Shown here piece after piece: positions 35,037-44,810 of a stretch of DNA of 64,000 nt. A model generated the notes under the pieces. It did not search any database, was not told the DNA's origin, and saw nothing but the letters and a program-made list of their open reading frames with translations. A program made the position numbers and the translations under genes. Source of the DNA: Prevotella sp. (lineage in GTDB: Bacteria; Bacteroidota; Bacteroidia; Bacteroidales; Bacteroidaceae); contig JAFRRN010000043.1 of assembly GCA_017428055.1 (NCBI GenBank), positions 1-64,000 on the forward strand. The letters run 5' to 3'. Numbering within the stretch: the first letter of the stretch is position 1; the number at the start of each line of letters is the position of its first letter.

Positions 35037-37136
35037 ATGAAAGGATTACGAAAGTTAAAGCATATCTTAGTATTCGCCCTACCATTGGTTTGCACCAGCC
35101 CTCTCTTGACAAAGGCGCAGCCAATGAGCGGAATCACCGACACCCACGGCAGCCAATATGCCGTGATGACAAGCACACCCCTATATTCTGTCACGTGGGA
35201 TGGTGGCTTCTGGGGCGAGCGGTTCGCCGTCTTCAGCCAGACATCCCTGCAAAGCATGTGGGAGACTTGGCAGAGCAAGGAGGGAAAAGGATTCAACAAC
35301 TTCCTGATCGCCTCGGGAGAGAAAGAAGGCGAACACCACGGTCCACCCTTCCACGACGGCGACATGTATAAATGGTTGGAGGCGGTGGCTGCCGTCTATG
35401 CCATCAATAAAGACCCTGAATTGGACAAGATCATGGACAGGTTTATCGGTTGCGTGGTGAAGGCACAACGCCCTGACGGCTACATTCATACGCCTGTAAT
35501 CATTGCGGAATTGAACAAACGCAAGCAAGCAGTTGCCACTGATGGCGACAATACGGTGGTGGGAACAGCCGTCGGCACGAAAGACGATGCCGCCTTTGGC
35601 AACCGCCTCAACTTCGAGACCTATAATTTAGGACATCTCATCACGGCAGGCATCATCCACAAACGGGCAACGGGCAAGACCACTCTCTATGAGGCGGCGG
35701 TCAAGGCGGGCAACTTCCTCTACAATTTCTGCCAAAACGCACCCGAGGAACTGGCGGGTAACGCCATCTGCCCTTCACACTACATGGCGATTGCCGAATT
35801 GTATCGTGAGACGGGAGATGCGAGGTTCTTGGAGTTATCCAAGAAGTTCATCGACATCCGAGGCATGGTGGAGAACGGCACGGATGACAACCAAGACCGC
35901 ATACCTTTCCGTGAGCAATACAACGCCATGGGGCATTCTGTCCGTGCCAACTATCTCTATGCTGGCGTTGCCGACCTCTTCTTGGAAAGTGGAGAGGGGC
36001 AACTGATGAAAAACCTGACCTCCATTTGGGAAGACATCGTGACACGCAAGATGTACATCAACGGTGCCTGTGGCGCCTTATATGACGGCACATCGCCCGA
36101 CGGCACGGACTATACGCCCGATAATATCCAAAAGGTACACCAGAGTTATGGCCGTCCGTACCAACTCCCCCATTCCACCGCCCACAACGAGACCTGTGCC
36201 AACATCGGAAACATGCTGTTCAACTGGCGGTTGTTATTGGCTACGGGCGACGGGAAGTATGCCGACATCATGGAAAATTGTTACTACAACAGCATCTTGA
36301 GTGGCATTTCCCTCGATGGGGAGAAATACTTTTACACCAACCCCTTGCGCATGAGTGACGAGCTGCCCTACACTTTGCGTTGGCCGAAAGAGCGGAAGAA
36401 ACTCATCAGTTGCTTCTGTTGCCCTCCCAATACATTGCGTACTTTGTGCGAGACACAAAATTACGCCTATTCCATCGGGCAAAACGAGATCTATGTCAAC
36501 CTCTATGGCAGCAACTCTTTCAACACGAAGATTGACGGCATCGGCGAATTAGCCATCAGCCAACAAACCGACTACCCTTGGGATGGGAAGATTTCCATTG
36601 AGATATCGAAACTGAAAGGCAAAAAGAACTTCACAATGAAACTTCGTCTCCCGGCATGGTGTGAAGGGTATCGTGTGGAGAAAAACGGCCAAACCATCCA
36701 AACGAGAGAAGACAAAGGCTACATCACCATTGACGGGACATGGAAAAAAGGGGACATGCTGACACTCGACATGCCCATGAATACACGTATCATCGAAGCC
36801 AATCCATTGGTGGAAGAGTCGCGCGGACAGGTAGCCGTCCAACGTGGACCGATTGTCTATTGCGCCGAGAGCCAAGACCTTGGCGGCGTGGACATCGACA
36901 ATATCGTGATTCCCTTGAACACCCAATTCAAGCCAACGGAGATGACGATTGAGGGAAGTCGCATCCTGGCACTGGAAGGAGAGGTGATTGTCAGGGATGA
37001 GAAGTCATGGTCGAACACCCTCTATCGGGATGCGTCAACCAGCAAGCAACGTAAAACCATCCGCCTGATTCCCTATTACGCTTGGGGCAATCGCGGGAAA
37101 AGCGAAATGACCGTATGGATGCCCGTAGGATATTGA
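35037..37136 (+). CDS. GH127-family glycoside hydrolase, putative beta-L-arabinofuranosidase
   Basis: The protein has 699 residues with a signal peptide. The GH127 (formerly DUF1680) hallmarks are present: VTWDGGFWGERF near the mature N-terminus, GEHHGPPFHDGDMYKWLEAV, HNETCANIGNMLFNW and the Cys cluster SCFCCPPNTLRTLCE near residue 460. In characterised members one Cys of the CCPPN motif is the nucleophile and a zinc is held by nearby Cys and Glu. The C-terminal part is beta-rich and ends PYYAWGNRGKSEMTVWMPVG. It would remove terminal beta-L-arabinofuranose, probably from a pectic or hydroxyproline-linked glycan, in the periplasm. GH127 also includes sequences of other specificity, so the sugar is inferred. 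Confidence 0.88.
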   Translation: MKGLRKLKHILVFALPLVCTSPLLTKAQPMSGITDTHGSQYAVMTSTPLYSVTWDGGFWGERFAVFSQTSLQSMWETWQSKEGKGFNNFLIASGEKEGEHHGPPFHDGDMYKWLEAVAAVYAINKDPELDKIMDRFIGCVVKAQRPDGYIHTPVIIAELNKRKQAVATDGDNTVVGTAVGTKDDAAFGNRLNFETYNLGHLITAGIIHKRATGKTTLYEAAVKAGNFLYNFCQNAPEELAGNAICPSHYMAIAELYRETGDARFLELSKKFIDIRGMVENGTDDNQDRIPFREQYNAMGHSVRANYLYAGVADLFLESGEGQLMKNLTSIWEDIVTRKMYINGACGALYDGTSPDGTDYTPDNIQKVHQSYGRPYQLPHSTAHNETCANIGNMLFNWRLLLATGDGKYADIMENCYYNSILSGISLDGEKYFYTNPLRMSDELPYTLRWPKERKKLISCFCCPPNTLRTLCETQNYAYSIGQNEIYVNLYGSNSFNTKIDGIGELAISQQTDYPWDGKISIEISKLKGKKNFTMKLRLPAWCEGYRVEKNGQTIQTREDKGYITIDGTWKKGDMLTLDMPMNTRIIEANPLVEESRGQVAVQRGPIVYCAESQDLGGVDIDNIVIPLNTQFKPTEMTIEGSRILALEGEVIVRDEKSWSNTLYRDASTSKQRKTIRLIPYYAWGNRGKSEMTVWMPVGY

Positions 37137-38887
37137 CATCATTATTGTTCATTGGATTGCTTCTGGTTTCTCCAAAAACTATCGCTTCTGGGGAAATGAA
37201 AATACAAGTGGAGCCAGGGGAGTTTACCATTGAGAAAGCCTTGCAAGAAGCCCGGTTAGGACGGTTGCAAGGGAAATGGGATGCCGCATACATCGAACTC
37301 CAAGCGGGAACCTACCGTTTGTCACAACCCATTATCATCCGCCCCGAAGACAATAACACGAAGATTGTTGCCAATGGTAATGTCGTGATTAGCGGAGGCG
37401 TGAGAATTGAGGGATGGCGCAAGCAGGGAAAGCTATGGGTTACCAACGTTCCCCTATGGAATGGCCGACCATTGGAGTTCCGCCAGTTGTGGGTCAATGG
37501 GAAGAAAGCCGTCCGCGCCCGTGATGTGGAGGATTTCGAGAAGATGTGGCGCATCCGTTCCGTGGACAAGGCGAATGAAACCATCTACGTTCCTGCCGCC
37601 TCAGTCAAGAAGATATTAGATGTCCTATACGCGGAAATGGTATTGCACGAGATGTGGTGCGTCGCCAATCTCCGCATCAAAGGCATCAAGATGATGGGCG
37701 ACAGTGCCGCCGTCACCTTCCACAATCCCGAAAGCCATATCCATTTCATGCACCCGTGGCCGTCGCCGATGGTGACAACCGACGGGCATAACTCTGCTTT
37801 CTATCTGACCAATGCCAAGGAACTGCTCGACCAACCGGGTGAGTGGTTTCTCGACACCAAGGAGCAAAAGGTGTATTACATGCCACGACAAGGCGAGGAC
37901 ATGCGGACGGCAGAGGTGGAGGCACCCGCCTTGGAGACATTGTTGAAAGTTGAAGGCACGCCCGACCAACCTGTTGAATACGTAAACATTGAGGGAGTCA
38001 CCTTCCAATATGCCACATGGATGCGCCCAAGCCTACAAGGACACGCCCCTTTGCAAGCGGGAATGTACATGATTGAGGCGTATAAGATCAAGCCAAAGCT
38101 ATCCCGCCCCAATGGTGACCATAAGTTAGACAACCAAGGATGGGTAGGAAGACCAGCCGCCGCTGTGTCAGTCAATACCGCCCATGATGTCTCTTTCAAG
38201 CATTGCACCTTAGAACATTGCGCCTCCACCGCCCTTGATTATCACAAATATATAAAAGGTGGCGAGATAGTCCATTGCACTTTCCGTGACATCGGAGGCA
38301 CAGCCATCATCGCCGGCTCCTTCAGTCCCGAGGGATATGAGGCTCACCTACCCTATTCCCCGATGGACATGCGAGAGATTTGCACGGGTCTCACCATCTC
38401 CAACAACCGTATCGATGATGCCACGAATGAGGACTGGGGATGTATCGGTATTGCCGCCGGCTTCGTCAGGAACATCAAAATCCTGCATAACGAAATCTCC
38501 AACGTCTCCTATACAGGCATCAGCATGGGATGGGGATGGAACCAACAGACCTGTGCGATGGCGAACAACTTGGTGAAAGGCAATTACATCCACCACTATG
38601 CCCGCCACATGTATGACACGGCAGGTATCTATACCCTTGGCTCACAACCACATACGTTTATTGAAGAGAATGTTGTGAGTGACATCTACACACCCAGTTA
38701 TGTGCATGACCCTAATCATTGGTTCTACCTTTATACCGACGAGGGGTCTTCCTACATCACAGTACGCAACAACTGGACACCCTCCGAGAAATTCCTGAAG
38801 AATGCCAACGGCCCTGGCAACACATGGGAGAACAATGGTCCCATGGTGCCAGACAGTATCAAATCAAAAGCCGGCATCCTCCCATAA
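37115..38887 (+). CDS. Secreted right-handed beta-helix protein, putative carbohydrate-active enzyme
   Basis: The protein has 590 residues from the ATG at 37115, which places a signal peptide (MDARRILTSLLFIGLLLVSP) at the N-terminus. The longer frame from 37082 would add 11 charged residues. The N-terminal lead GTYRLSQPIIIRPEDNNTKI followed by VVISGGVRIEGW, and later repeats such as VSFKHCTLEHCASTALDYHK and GLTISNNRIDDATNEDWGCI, show a parallel beta-helix. Glycoside hydrolases and polysaccharide lyases share this fold, so the activity is not assigned. The gene overlaps the GH127 stop by 22 bp and lies 37 bp upstream of the MFS gene. Confidence 0.7.
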   Translation: MDARRILTSLLFIGLLLVSPKTIASGEMKIQVEPGEFTIEKALQEARLGRLQGKWDAAYIELQAGTYRLSQPIIIRPEDNNTKIVANGNVVISGGVRIEGWRKQGKLWVTNVPLWNGRPLEFRQLWVNGKKAVRARDVEDFEKMWRIRSVDKANETIYVPAASVKKILDVLYAEMVLHEMWCVANLRIKGIKMMGDSAAVTFHNPESHIHFMHPWPSPMVTTDGHNSAFYLTNAKELLDQPGEWFLDTKEQKVYYMPRQGEDMRTAEVEAPALETLLKVEGTPDQPVEYVNIEGVTFQYATWMRPSLQGHAPLQAGMYMIEAYKIKPKLSRPNGDHKLDNQGWVGRPAAAVSVNTAHDVSFKHCTLEHCASTALDYHKYIKGGEIVHCTFRDIGGTAIIAGSFSPEGYEAHLPYSPMDMREICTGLTISNNRIDDATNEDWGCIGIAAGFVRNIKILHNEISNVSYTGISMGWGWNQQTCAMANNLVKGNYIHHYARHMYDTAGIYTLGSQPHTFIEENVVSDIYTPSYVHDPNHWFYLYTDEGSSYITVRNNWTPSEKFLKNANGPGNTWENNGPMVPDSIKSKAGILP

Positions 38888-38890
38888 AAC

Positions 38891-38926
38891 CCCATTAATC
38901 CCATTAAACCCATCAATCCCATTTAT
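38891..38926 (+). repeat. 9-bp tandem repeat across a translation start
   Basis: Four units CCCATTAAT, CCCATTAAA, CCCATCAAT and CCCATTTAT run back to back from 38891 to 38926. The last unit overlaps the start codon (38925) of the MFS transporter. A degenerate copy, CCCATAAAA, precedes them. No Shine-Dalgarno sequence is present here. Confidence 0.6.
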
Positions 38927-40289
38927 GAAAAAGAATGAAAGCAGCCTCAAAAGCACCATAGCCGTATCATTAACCAATTACCTCGATGCCGGAGCGATTG
39001 TCGCCGGAGCCAGCGGACTCACCCTTTGGAAAGACTACCTTGGGTTGTCAGAAGGACATTTGGGATGGCTCAACGCCATCAGTGCCAACTGTCTCGGTGC
39101 CGCCATCGGTGCCATCATCGGTGGTTTCTTGGCAGACCGTTATGGACGGAAGGCGATTTACACCTACAACATGCTTATCTATATGTTGGGGGTGGCACTC
39201 ATTATGTGTTCAGTCAACTTCCCCATGTTGCTCATGGGATTCCTCATCACGGGCATCAGCGTGGGCGTGGGTGTTCCCGCCTCATGGACATATATCTCGG
39301 AAAGCTCGGAGGTGGGCAACAGGGGGCGCAACATCGGCATCTCGCAGATGGCATGGGGCATCGGTCCGACCATCATCTTGATATTAGGTACCTTGCTCGC
39401 CCCACCCACGGGTGGCATAGGAACGGAAGGCGTGTTGTTCGGTTGGGTGCAAGGCGTTGCCTCCTTATTTAATGGCAACATCAGCGGTGCTGCCCTCCAT
39501 GTGTTCAGCAGCCGCATCGTGTTTGCCTCCCTGTTCATCGTCGCATTCATCGCTTGGCTCTTGCAACGTCGCCTCGACGAGTCGAAGGAATGGAAAAACA
39601 TGAAAGCCACAACCCAAGAGGGCAAGAAACAGGATGGCACGTTCTCCTCATTCGGTTCGCTATTCACCAACAAGACCAACATCCGTACCATCCTGTTCCT
39701 TGCTGGAATGTACCTCACATGGAACTTGGTAAGTTCGGTGATGGGATTCTTCCAACAGCACATCTACGAGACGGCAGGGGGGCTGTCGAATGAATATGCC
39801 AACCTCCTCAGCGTGGGACAATGGCTCATCATCATCGCCACCACATTCGTCTTCTCGATGATTGTGGACAAGGTGAACCAACGGTGGCTCTATTTCATTG
39901 GCGTGAGCTTTGCCGTATTGGCATGGCTGCTGATCATTACCATCGGCATCAATAGCATTACAGGACTGCTCATCTTCACCCTTTTGTGGGGATTGCAAGG
40001 CGGTATCTCCGTGCAGTCGTTCTATGCGCTATGGGCATCAGAGCTGTTCCCCGCCAAATACCGCGCCGCCGCACAAGGCATCATGTTCTTTATCGTACGT
40101 GGGTTGTCAGCCGCTTGGGGCTTAGGCTTCGTTTACATCTATGGCGAGCATGGCGAGGGATTCACCGTCGCGGCATACGTCATGATAGCCTTGCTGCTCA
40201 CCTCACTCATCATCGGCACCATCGGTGCGCCACAGACCCGTGGGAAGTCATTGGAAGAAATCACAAAAGAAAGATATGGAGAAGAATAA
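38925..40289 (+). CDS. MFS sugar transporter
   Basis: The protein has 454 residues with twelve predicted membrane helices. The sugar-porter loop motif GGFLADRYGRKAIY follows helix 2, and GVGVPASWTYISESSEVGNR sits near residue 120. It would carry a released mono- or oligosaccharide across the inner membrane. The frame is open upstream to 38802, but that part overlaps the end of the beta-helix gene and encodes no plausible protein, so the ATG at 38925 was chosen. It overlaps the aldolase gene by 14 bp. A second inner-membrane transporter is encoded two genes downstream. Confidence 0.9.
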   Translation: MKKNESSLKSTIAVSLTNYLDAGAIVAGASGLTLWKDYLGLSEGHLGWLNAISANCLGAAIGAIIGGFLADRYGRKAIYTYNMLIYMLGVALIMCSVNFPMLLMGFLITGISVGVGVPASWTYISESSEVGNRGRNIGISQMAWGIGPTIILILGTLLAPPTGGIGTEGVLFGWVQGVASLFNGNISGAALHVFSSRIVFASLFIVAFIAWLLQRRLDESKEWKNMKATTQEGKKQDGTFSSFGSLFTNKTNIRTILFLAGMYLTWNLVSSVMGFFQQHIYETAGGLSNEYANLLSVGQWLIIIATTFVFSMIVDKVNQRWLYFIGVSFAVLAWLLIITIGINSITGLLIFTLLWGLQGGISVQSFYALWASELFPAKYRAAAQGIMFFIVRGLSAAWGLGFVYIYGEHGEGFTVAAYVMIALLLTSLIIGTIGAPQTRGKSLEEITKERYGEE

Positions 40290-41220
40290 CATGCAAGCAC
40301 GTCCCTTATGCGGTATCATCCCACCATTGGTGACACCGTTGATAGACAATGAGACACTCGACATTGAGAGTTTAGAGAATTTGGTAGAACATCTCATCCA
40401 AGGGGGTGTACATGGTCTGTTTATCCTTGGAACGACGGGCGAGGAGCAAAGCCTCAGCTACAAATTACGACACGAGATGATCAGGCAATCCGCAAGGATT
40501 AACCGGGGGAGGCTACCCTTACTCGTTTGTGTTACCGACACTTCCATTGTGGAAAGTATCCAGCTCGCACACATCGCTGCGGAATGTGGCGCCGACGGCG
40601 TTGTCTCTGCCCCACCCTATTACTTTGCCCCAGGGCAACCCGAACTGGCACAATTCTATGAGGAATTGGTACCGCAACTGCCCCTGCCCGTATTCCTTTA
40701 CAACATGCCATCGCATGTGAAGGTAAGTTTCGCTCCCGACACCGTGCGCCGCATCGCACAAAACCCGCAGGTGGTAGGATTCAAGGACTCGTCCGCCAAT
40801 GCCGTCTATTTCCAGTCGGTGTTGTATAAGATGAAGGAACGTCCAGACTTCTCCATGCTCGTTGGTCCAGAGGAAATCACGGGAGAGTGCGTCCTCCTCG
40901 GTGCGCATGGTGGCATCAATGGCGGTGCCAACATGTTTCCAGAGCTATATGTTGGCATGTACAACGCGGCAAGAGAAGGTCATCTCCAAAGGATTTTGGA
41001 GTTACAACAATACATCATGCAAATTTCCTCCACCATATATACCGTGGGTAAGCACGGCTCCAGTTATCTCAAGGGATTGAAATGCGCCTTGTCGTTATTA
41101 GGTGTTATCAAGGACGACTTCGTTGCCTCGCCCTTCTATAAGTTCAATGCTCCCGAACGGGAGAAGATTAAAGGCGCATTGGCAGCCCTGCCCATCGTCA
41201 ACGGAAAACTCCAGATATGA
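40276..41220 (+). CDS. Dihydrodipicolinate synthase/N-acetylneuraminate lyase family aldolase
   Basis: The protein has 314 residues from the ATG at 40276; a shorter start at 40291 is possible. Class I aldolase (DapA superfamily) features are present: FILGTTGEEQSLS near residue 50, the Tyr in FLYNMPSH (near 141) and the Schiff-base Lys in VGFKDSSAN (near 170). The family covers DHDPS, sialic-acid lyase, 2-keto-3-deoxy-sugar-acid aldolases and L-2-keto-3-deoxyarabonate dehydratase. In a locus with arabinofuranosidase and rhamnosidase genes and two transporters, a catabolic role on a keto-deoxy sugar acid is more likely than lysine synthesis. Kdo or Dha from rhamnogalacturonan II, or a deoxy-arabonate, are candidates. 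It overlaps the symporter gene by 4 bp. Confidence 0.88.
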   Translation: MEKNNMQARPLCGIIPPLVTPLIDNETLDIESLENLVEHLIQGGVHGLFILGTTGEEQSLSYKLRHEMIRQSARINRGRLPLLVCVTDTSIVESIQLAHIAAECGADGVVSAPPYYFAPGQPELAQFYEELVPQLPLPVFLYNMPSHVKVSFAPDTVRRIAQNPQVVGFKDSSANAVYFQSVLYKMKERPDFSMLVGPEEITGECVLLGAHGGINGGANMFPELYVGMYNAAREGHLQRILELQQYIMQISSTIYTVGKHGSSYLKGLKCALSLLGVIKDDFVASPFYKFNAPEREKIKGALAALPIVNGKLQI

Positions 41221-42686
41221 ATACCATCGACCTCATCATCTTTGCCCTCTTCACTTTGGGCGTGGTCGTGTTCGGCTGTTCGTTCTATCGGAAAGGGAAC
41301 ACCTCGGCGGAATTTACCCAAGCGGGACGTTCCCTGCCGGGATGGGTCGTTGGCATGAGCATCTTCGCCACCTACGTGTCGAGCATCAGTTATATCGGCT
41401 ATCCTGGCAAGGCATTCGCCAACAACTGGAATGCCTTTGTCTTCTCCCTTTCCATCCCCATTGCCAGTTACTTCGCAGCCAAGTATTTCGTGCCATTCTA
41501 CCGCAAAGGGGGGAGCGTTTCCGCCTATACTTTCTTGGAAAAGAAATTCGGTCGGTGGGCACGATTGTACGCATCGCTTTGCTACTTGCTCACACAGATT
41601 GCCCGTATGGGTAGCATCTTGTATCTGTTGGCTGTTCCCATGTATATCCTGATGGGATGGAACCTACACGTCGTCATCATCGCCACCTCCATTGCCATCA
41701 TCCTCTATTCGATGTTGGGCGGCCTGAAGGCGGTCATCTGGGCTGATGCCATTCAAGGCATCATCCTCATTGGTGGGGCCTTATTATGTCTTGGCATCCT
41801 GTTATTCTCCATGCCCGACGGTCCGATGCAAGCCTTCGACCTCGCCATCCATTCGCCTCAAGGCAACAAATTCTCCTTGGGGGCATTCACCTCAGACCTC
41901 TCTACCTCCACGTTTTGGGTGTGTCTCATCTATGGAATCTTCATCAACTTGCAGAACTACGGCATAGACCAAAACTACGTTCAACGCTACCATGCGGCAA
42001 AGACCGACAAGGACGCACGTTTCTCGGCATTGTTTGGTGGGTATCTTTTCATTCCCGTATCAGCATTGTTTTTCCTCATCGGGTCAGTTCTTTACAGCTA
42101 TTACACCGCCCATACCGGGATGTTGCCCGATGAGATTGCCGCCAAGCCCGACTATGTGTTCCCGTATTTCATCGTCCACGGGTTGCCCGTAGGGTTGCGA
42201 GGGTTGTTGATAGCATCCATTTTCGCCGCTGGGATGAGTACTGTGTCCACAAGTGTCACCTCCGCAGCGACCATCATTCTCACCGATTATTATAAGCCAT
42301 TGGTCAAGAAGTCATCCGAAAGGCAGGATGTCTTTGTGCTTCGCCTATCAAGTGTCATCGTCGGCGTTATCGGCATCATCGTGGCTATCGCCATGCTCAG
42401 CGTGGAAAGCATCATTGACGCTTGGTGGAAATTGTCGTCCATTTTCTCAGGCGGTATGCTTGGACTATTCCTTCTCGGCATCCTCCCACGGCGTATCAGC
42501 CAGACGGCAGCACTTCTTGGGTGTATATTGGGAATCATTGTCATCGCGTGGATTTCGTTGGCATCGACCATGGGGTTGCCTGGTCCGCACCTCCACGAAT
42601 ACCTCGCCATCGTATTGGGGACTACCACCATTTTCGTAACGGGATTCCTTTTGTCGCTATTTATCAAAGGCAAACGAAAACTATAG
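41217..42686 (+). CDS. Sodium:solute symporter (SSS family)
   Basis: The protein has 489 residues with about 13 membrane helices and an SSS-family layout. Conserved features are SLPGWVVGMSIFATYVSSIS near residue 45, IDQNYVQRYHAAKTDKDARF near 245 and ASIFAAGMSTVSTSVTSAAT near 340. Members take up sugars, sialic acid, inositol or organic acids with sodium. Its overlap with the aldolase gene (ATGA) recalls sialic-acid and hexuronate clusters in which an SSS transporter feeds a DapA-type aldolase, so the two probably handle the same sugar. It lies 12 bp before the GH78 gene. Confidence 0.9.
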   Translation: MNTIDLIIFALFTLGVVVFGCSFYRKGNTSAEFTQAGRSLPGWVVGMSIFATYVSSISYIGYPGKAFANNWNAFVFSLSIPIASYFAAKYFVPFYRKGGSVSAYTFLEKKFGRWARLYASLCYLLTQIARMGSILYLLAVPMYILMGWNLHVVIIATSIAIILYSMLGGLKAVIWADAIQGIILIGGALLCLGILLFSMPDGPMQAFDLAIHSPQGNKFSLGAFTSDLSTSTFWVCLIYGIFINLQNYGIDQNYVQRYHAAKTDKDARFSALFGGYLFIPVSALFFLIGSVLYSYYTAHTGMLPDEIAAKPDYVFPYFIVHGLPVGLRGLLIASIFAAGMSTVSTSVTSAATIILTDYYKPLVKKSSERQDVFVLRLSSVIVGVIGIIVAIAMLSVESIIDAWWKLSSIFSGGMLGLFLLGILPRRISQTAALLGCILGIIVIAWISLASTMGLPGPHLHEYLAIVLGTTTIFVTGFLLSLFIKGKRKL

Positions 42687-42698
42687 GCTTTTGTCATC

Positions 42699-44810
42699 AT
42701 GAAGAAACGAGCAACATGGATATGGTACCCCGGTGATTTTGAGGTGTGGTTGGGCAACCGCTTCAACAACCGCCGCACGGAACGGGGTGCTATGTTTCCC
42801 CCTTTCTGGAAACAAGACAGCCATTGGGCGACGGTGGAATTTAGCAAGACCGTCCATTTGGAGCGAGAAGAGACCATCGAGATTGCCGTTGAGGGTGAAT
42901 ACAATTTCATGCTTGATGGGAAATTGCAATTTGGAATGCCTACTTCTTTCACCATTCCTTCAGGCGAGCATCGATTGAACATCAAGGTCTACAATCTCAC
43001 CTCTCCCCCATCTATATATATAAATGGTGAGACCATCCATAGCGACGACACATGGTTGGCAACGTATGAAGATAAGATATGGATTGACGAGAACGGGACG
43101 GCCCATGGGAGTGGTATCTATATTCCAGCCGCTTGCTGGGATTTTGACGATATAGATTCTCCCCCATCCCTATACCAACTACCTCGAAAAGAGATTCAAC
43201 CCGTTCTTTCCATCAAGAAAGGGAACGGCATTCTTTATGACTTTGGTCGTGAGACATTTGGCTATTTGAAATTCAAGAACACCCGTGGGGAGGGCACCAT
43301 CAATATCTATTACGGCGAGAGTAAAGAAGAGGCTTTAGACAAGGAACATTGCGAGACCCTCGACCGTTTGGCCTGTGGCAGCAATAGGGGTTCAGTATGT
43401 TGTGGCAATGCCACAACAACCAAGACAAGTAAGGCTTTTCGCTATGTCTATATCGAGACGGATGTCGAATACGAAAACCTCGCCATAGACTATGAATATA
43501 CGCCATTTGATGCTTCGCGAAGTGGCTCGTTCCGTTGTAACGACCAAGAGCTGAACGATATTTGGGATGTAGCTGCCTACACGATGGACCTCACCACCCG
43601 TGAGTTTTTCGTAGATGGCATCAAGCGTGACCGCTGGGTATGGAGCGGCGACGCAATCCAGAGCTACCTAATGAACTATTACTTACGTTTCGACACCGAA
43701 TGCGTGAAACGTACCATCCGCCAACTTCGCGGCAAAGACCCTGTGACGGCTCACATCAACACCATCATGGATTACACCTTTTATTGGTTTAAGTCCATCC
43801 ATGATTTCTATCTATATACAGGTGATATAGCGTTTGTGAGGGTAATTTATCCACGTATGAAGACGATGATGGACTATTGCCTTTCACGTACCAATGCCAA
43901 AGGTATGGCGGAAGGGAAGCCCGATGACTGGATTTTCGTGGATTGGGTGGATTTCCCGATGCACAAGCGAGGCATCCTTTGTTTTGAACAAATCCTGTTT
44001 TGCAAGGCATTGGAGACGATGGGGCTCTGTGCTTCCATCCTTCGTGACCATCCTCTGCCAAGCCCTCCACAAGGAAGCATCACCACGACGACCTATAACC
44101 AAGACGCAAACCTTTACTTCCGATTGGCGAAACACCTCCTTTCCCAAATGAAAACCATGTTTTGGGATGAGGAAAACCATGCGTTTATCCATGCCATTGA
44201 AGACGGGAAAAGGAACGATATGATTACGAAGTTCCCCAATATGTTCGCCATCATCTATGGTTATGTCTCTGATAAGGAGCGGCAAGACATCATGGAACAT
44301 GTCATGTTGAATGACGACATCGAGAAGATTACCACTCCCTACATGCGCTTCTATGAGTTGGAAACCCTTTGCATGATGGGGCATCATTCCAAGGTATTGG
44401 ACGAAATGAAAGACTATTGGGGTGGTATGTTGCGAGAAGGGGCGACAACATTCTGGGAGAAATACATTCCTTCTGAGAATGGCAAGCAACATCTGGCAAT
44501 GTACGGTCGCCCATACGGAAAGAGTCTTTGCCACGCATGGGGTGCAAGCCCTATCTACATTCTCGGTAAATACTTCTTAGGAGTCCAACCCACCAAGCCT
44601 GGCTATGAGGAGTACATCGTCAAGCCATCCCTCAGCAGGCTCGAATGGATGGAGGGTGATGTGCCGACACCTTTCGGCATAATCCATGTCACGATAAACC
44701 AACATGAGGTACATGTACTTAGCGATGGTGGTCGCGGCACGCTCATCATCCATGGAAAGGAAATTCCTATATATCCACATCAAGAAACCTTTATATCTAT
44801 TTTAACATGA
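42699..44810 (+). CDS. GH78-family alpha-L-rhamnosidase, apparently cytoplasmic
   Basis: The protein has 703 residues. The catalytic (alpha/alpha)6 region includes DGIKRDRWVWSGDA near residue 306, with the acid residues of the family, and CHAWGASPIYILGKYFLGVQ near 612. N-terminal beta-sandwich domains cover about residues 1-270. Unlike its enzyme neighbours it has no signal peptide, starting MKKRATWIWYPGDFEVWLGN, so it probably acts on short rhamnosides after import by the neighbouring transporters. It removes terminal alpha-L-rhamnose. It overlaps the next gene by 4 bp. Subfamily specificity cannot be read from sequence alone. Confidence 0.85.
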   Translation: MKKRATWIWYPGDFEVWLGNRFNNRRTERGAMFPPFWKQDSHWATVEFSKTVHLEREETIEIAVEGEYNFMLDGKLQFGMPTSFTIPSGEHRLNIKVYNLTSPPSIYINGETIHSDDTWLATYEDKIWIDENGTAHGSGIYIPAACWDFDDIDSPPSLYQLPRKEIQPVLSIKKGNGILYDFGRETFGYLKFKNTRGEGTINIYYGESKEEALDKEHCETLDRLACGSNRGSVCCGNATTTKTSKAFRYVYIETDVEYENLAIDYEYTPFDASRSGSFRCNDQELNDIWDVAAYTMDLTTREFFVDGIKRDRWVWSGDAIQSYLMNYYLRFDTECVKRTIRQLRGKDPVTAHINTIMDYTFYWFKSIHDFYLYTGDIAFVRVIYPRMKTMMDYCLSRTNAKGMAEGKPDDWIFVDWVDFPMHKRGILCFEQILFCKALETMGLCASILRDHPLPSPPQGSITTTTYNQDANLYFRLAKHLLSQMKTMFWDEENHAFIHAIEDGKRNDMITKFPNMFAIIYGYVSDKERQDIMEHVMLNDDIEKITTPYMRFYELETLCMMGHHSKVLDEMKDYWGGMLREGATTFWEKYIPSENGKQHLAMYGRPYGKSLCHAWGASPIYILGKYFLGVQPTKPGYEEYIVKPSLSRLEWMEGDVPTPFGIIHVTINQHEVHVLSDGGRGTLIIHGKEIPIYPHQETFISILT

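Noticed and set aside
40225..40275. Upstream extension of the aldolase
   Set aside because: It lies wholly inside the MFS gene and adds no family residues; the ATG at 40276 fits the family length.
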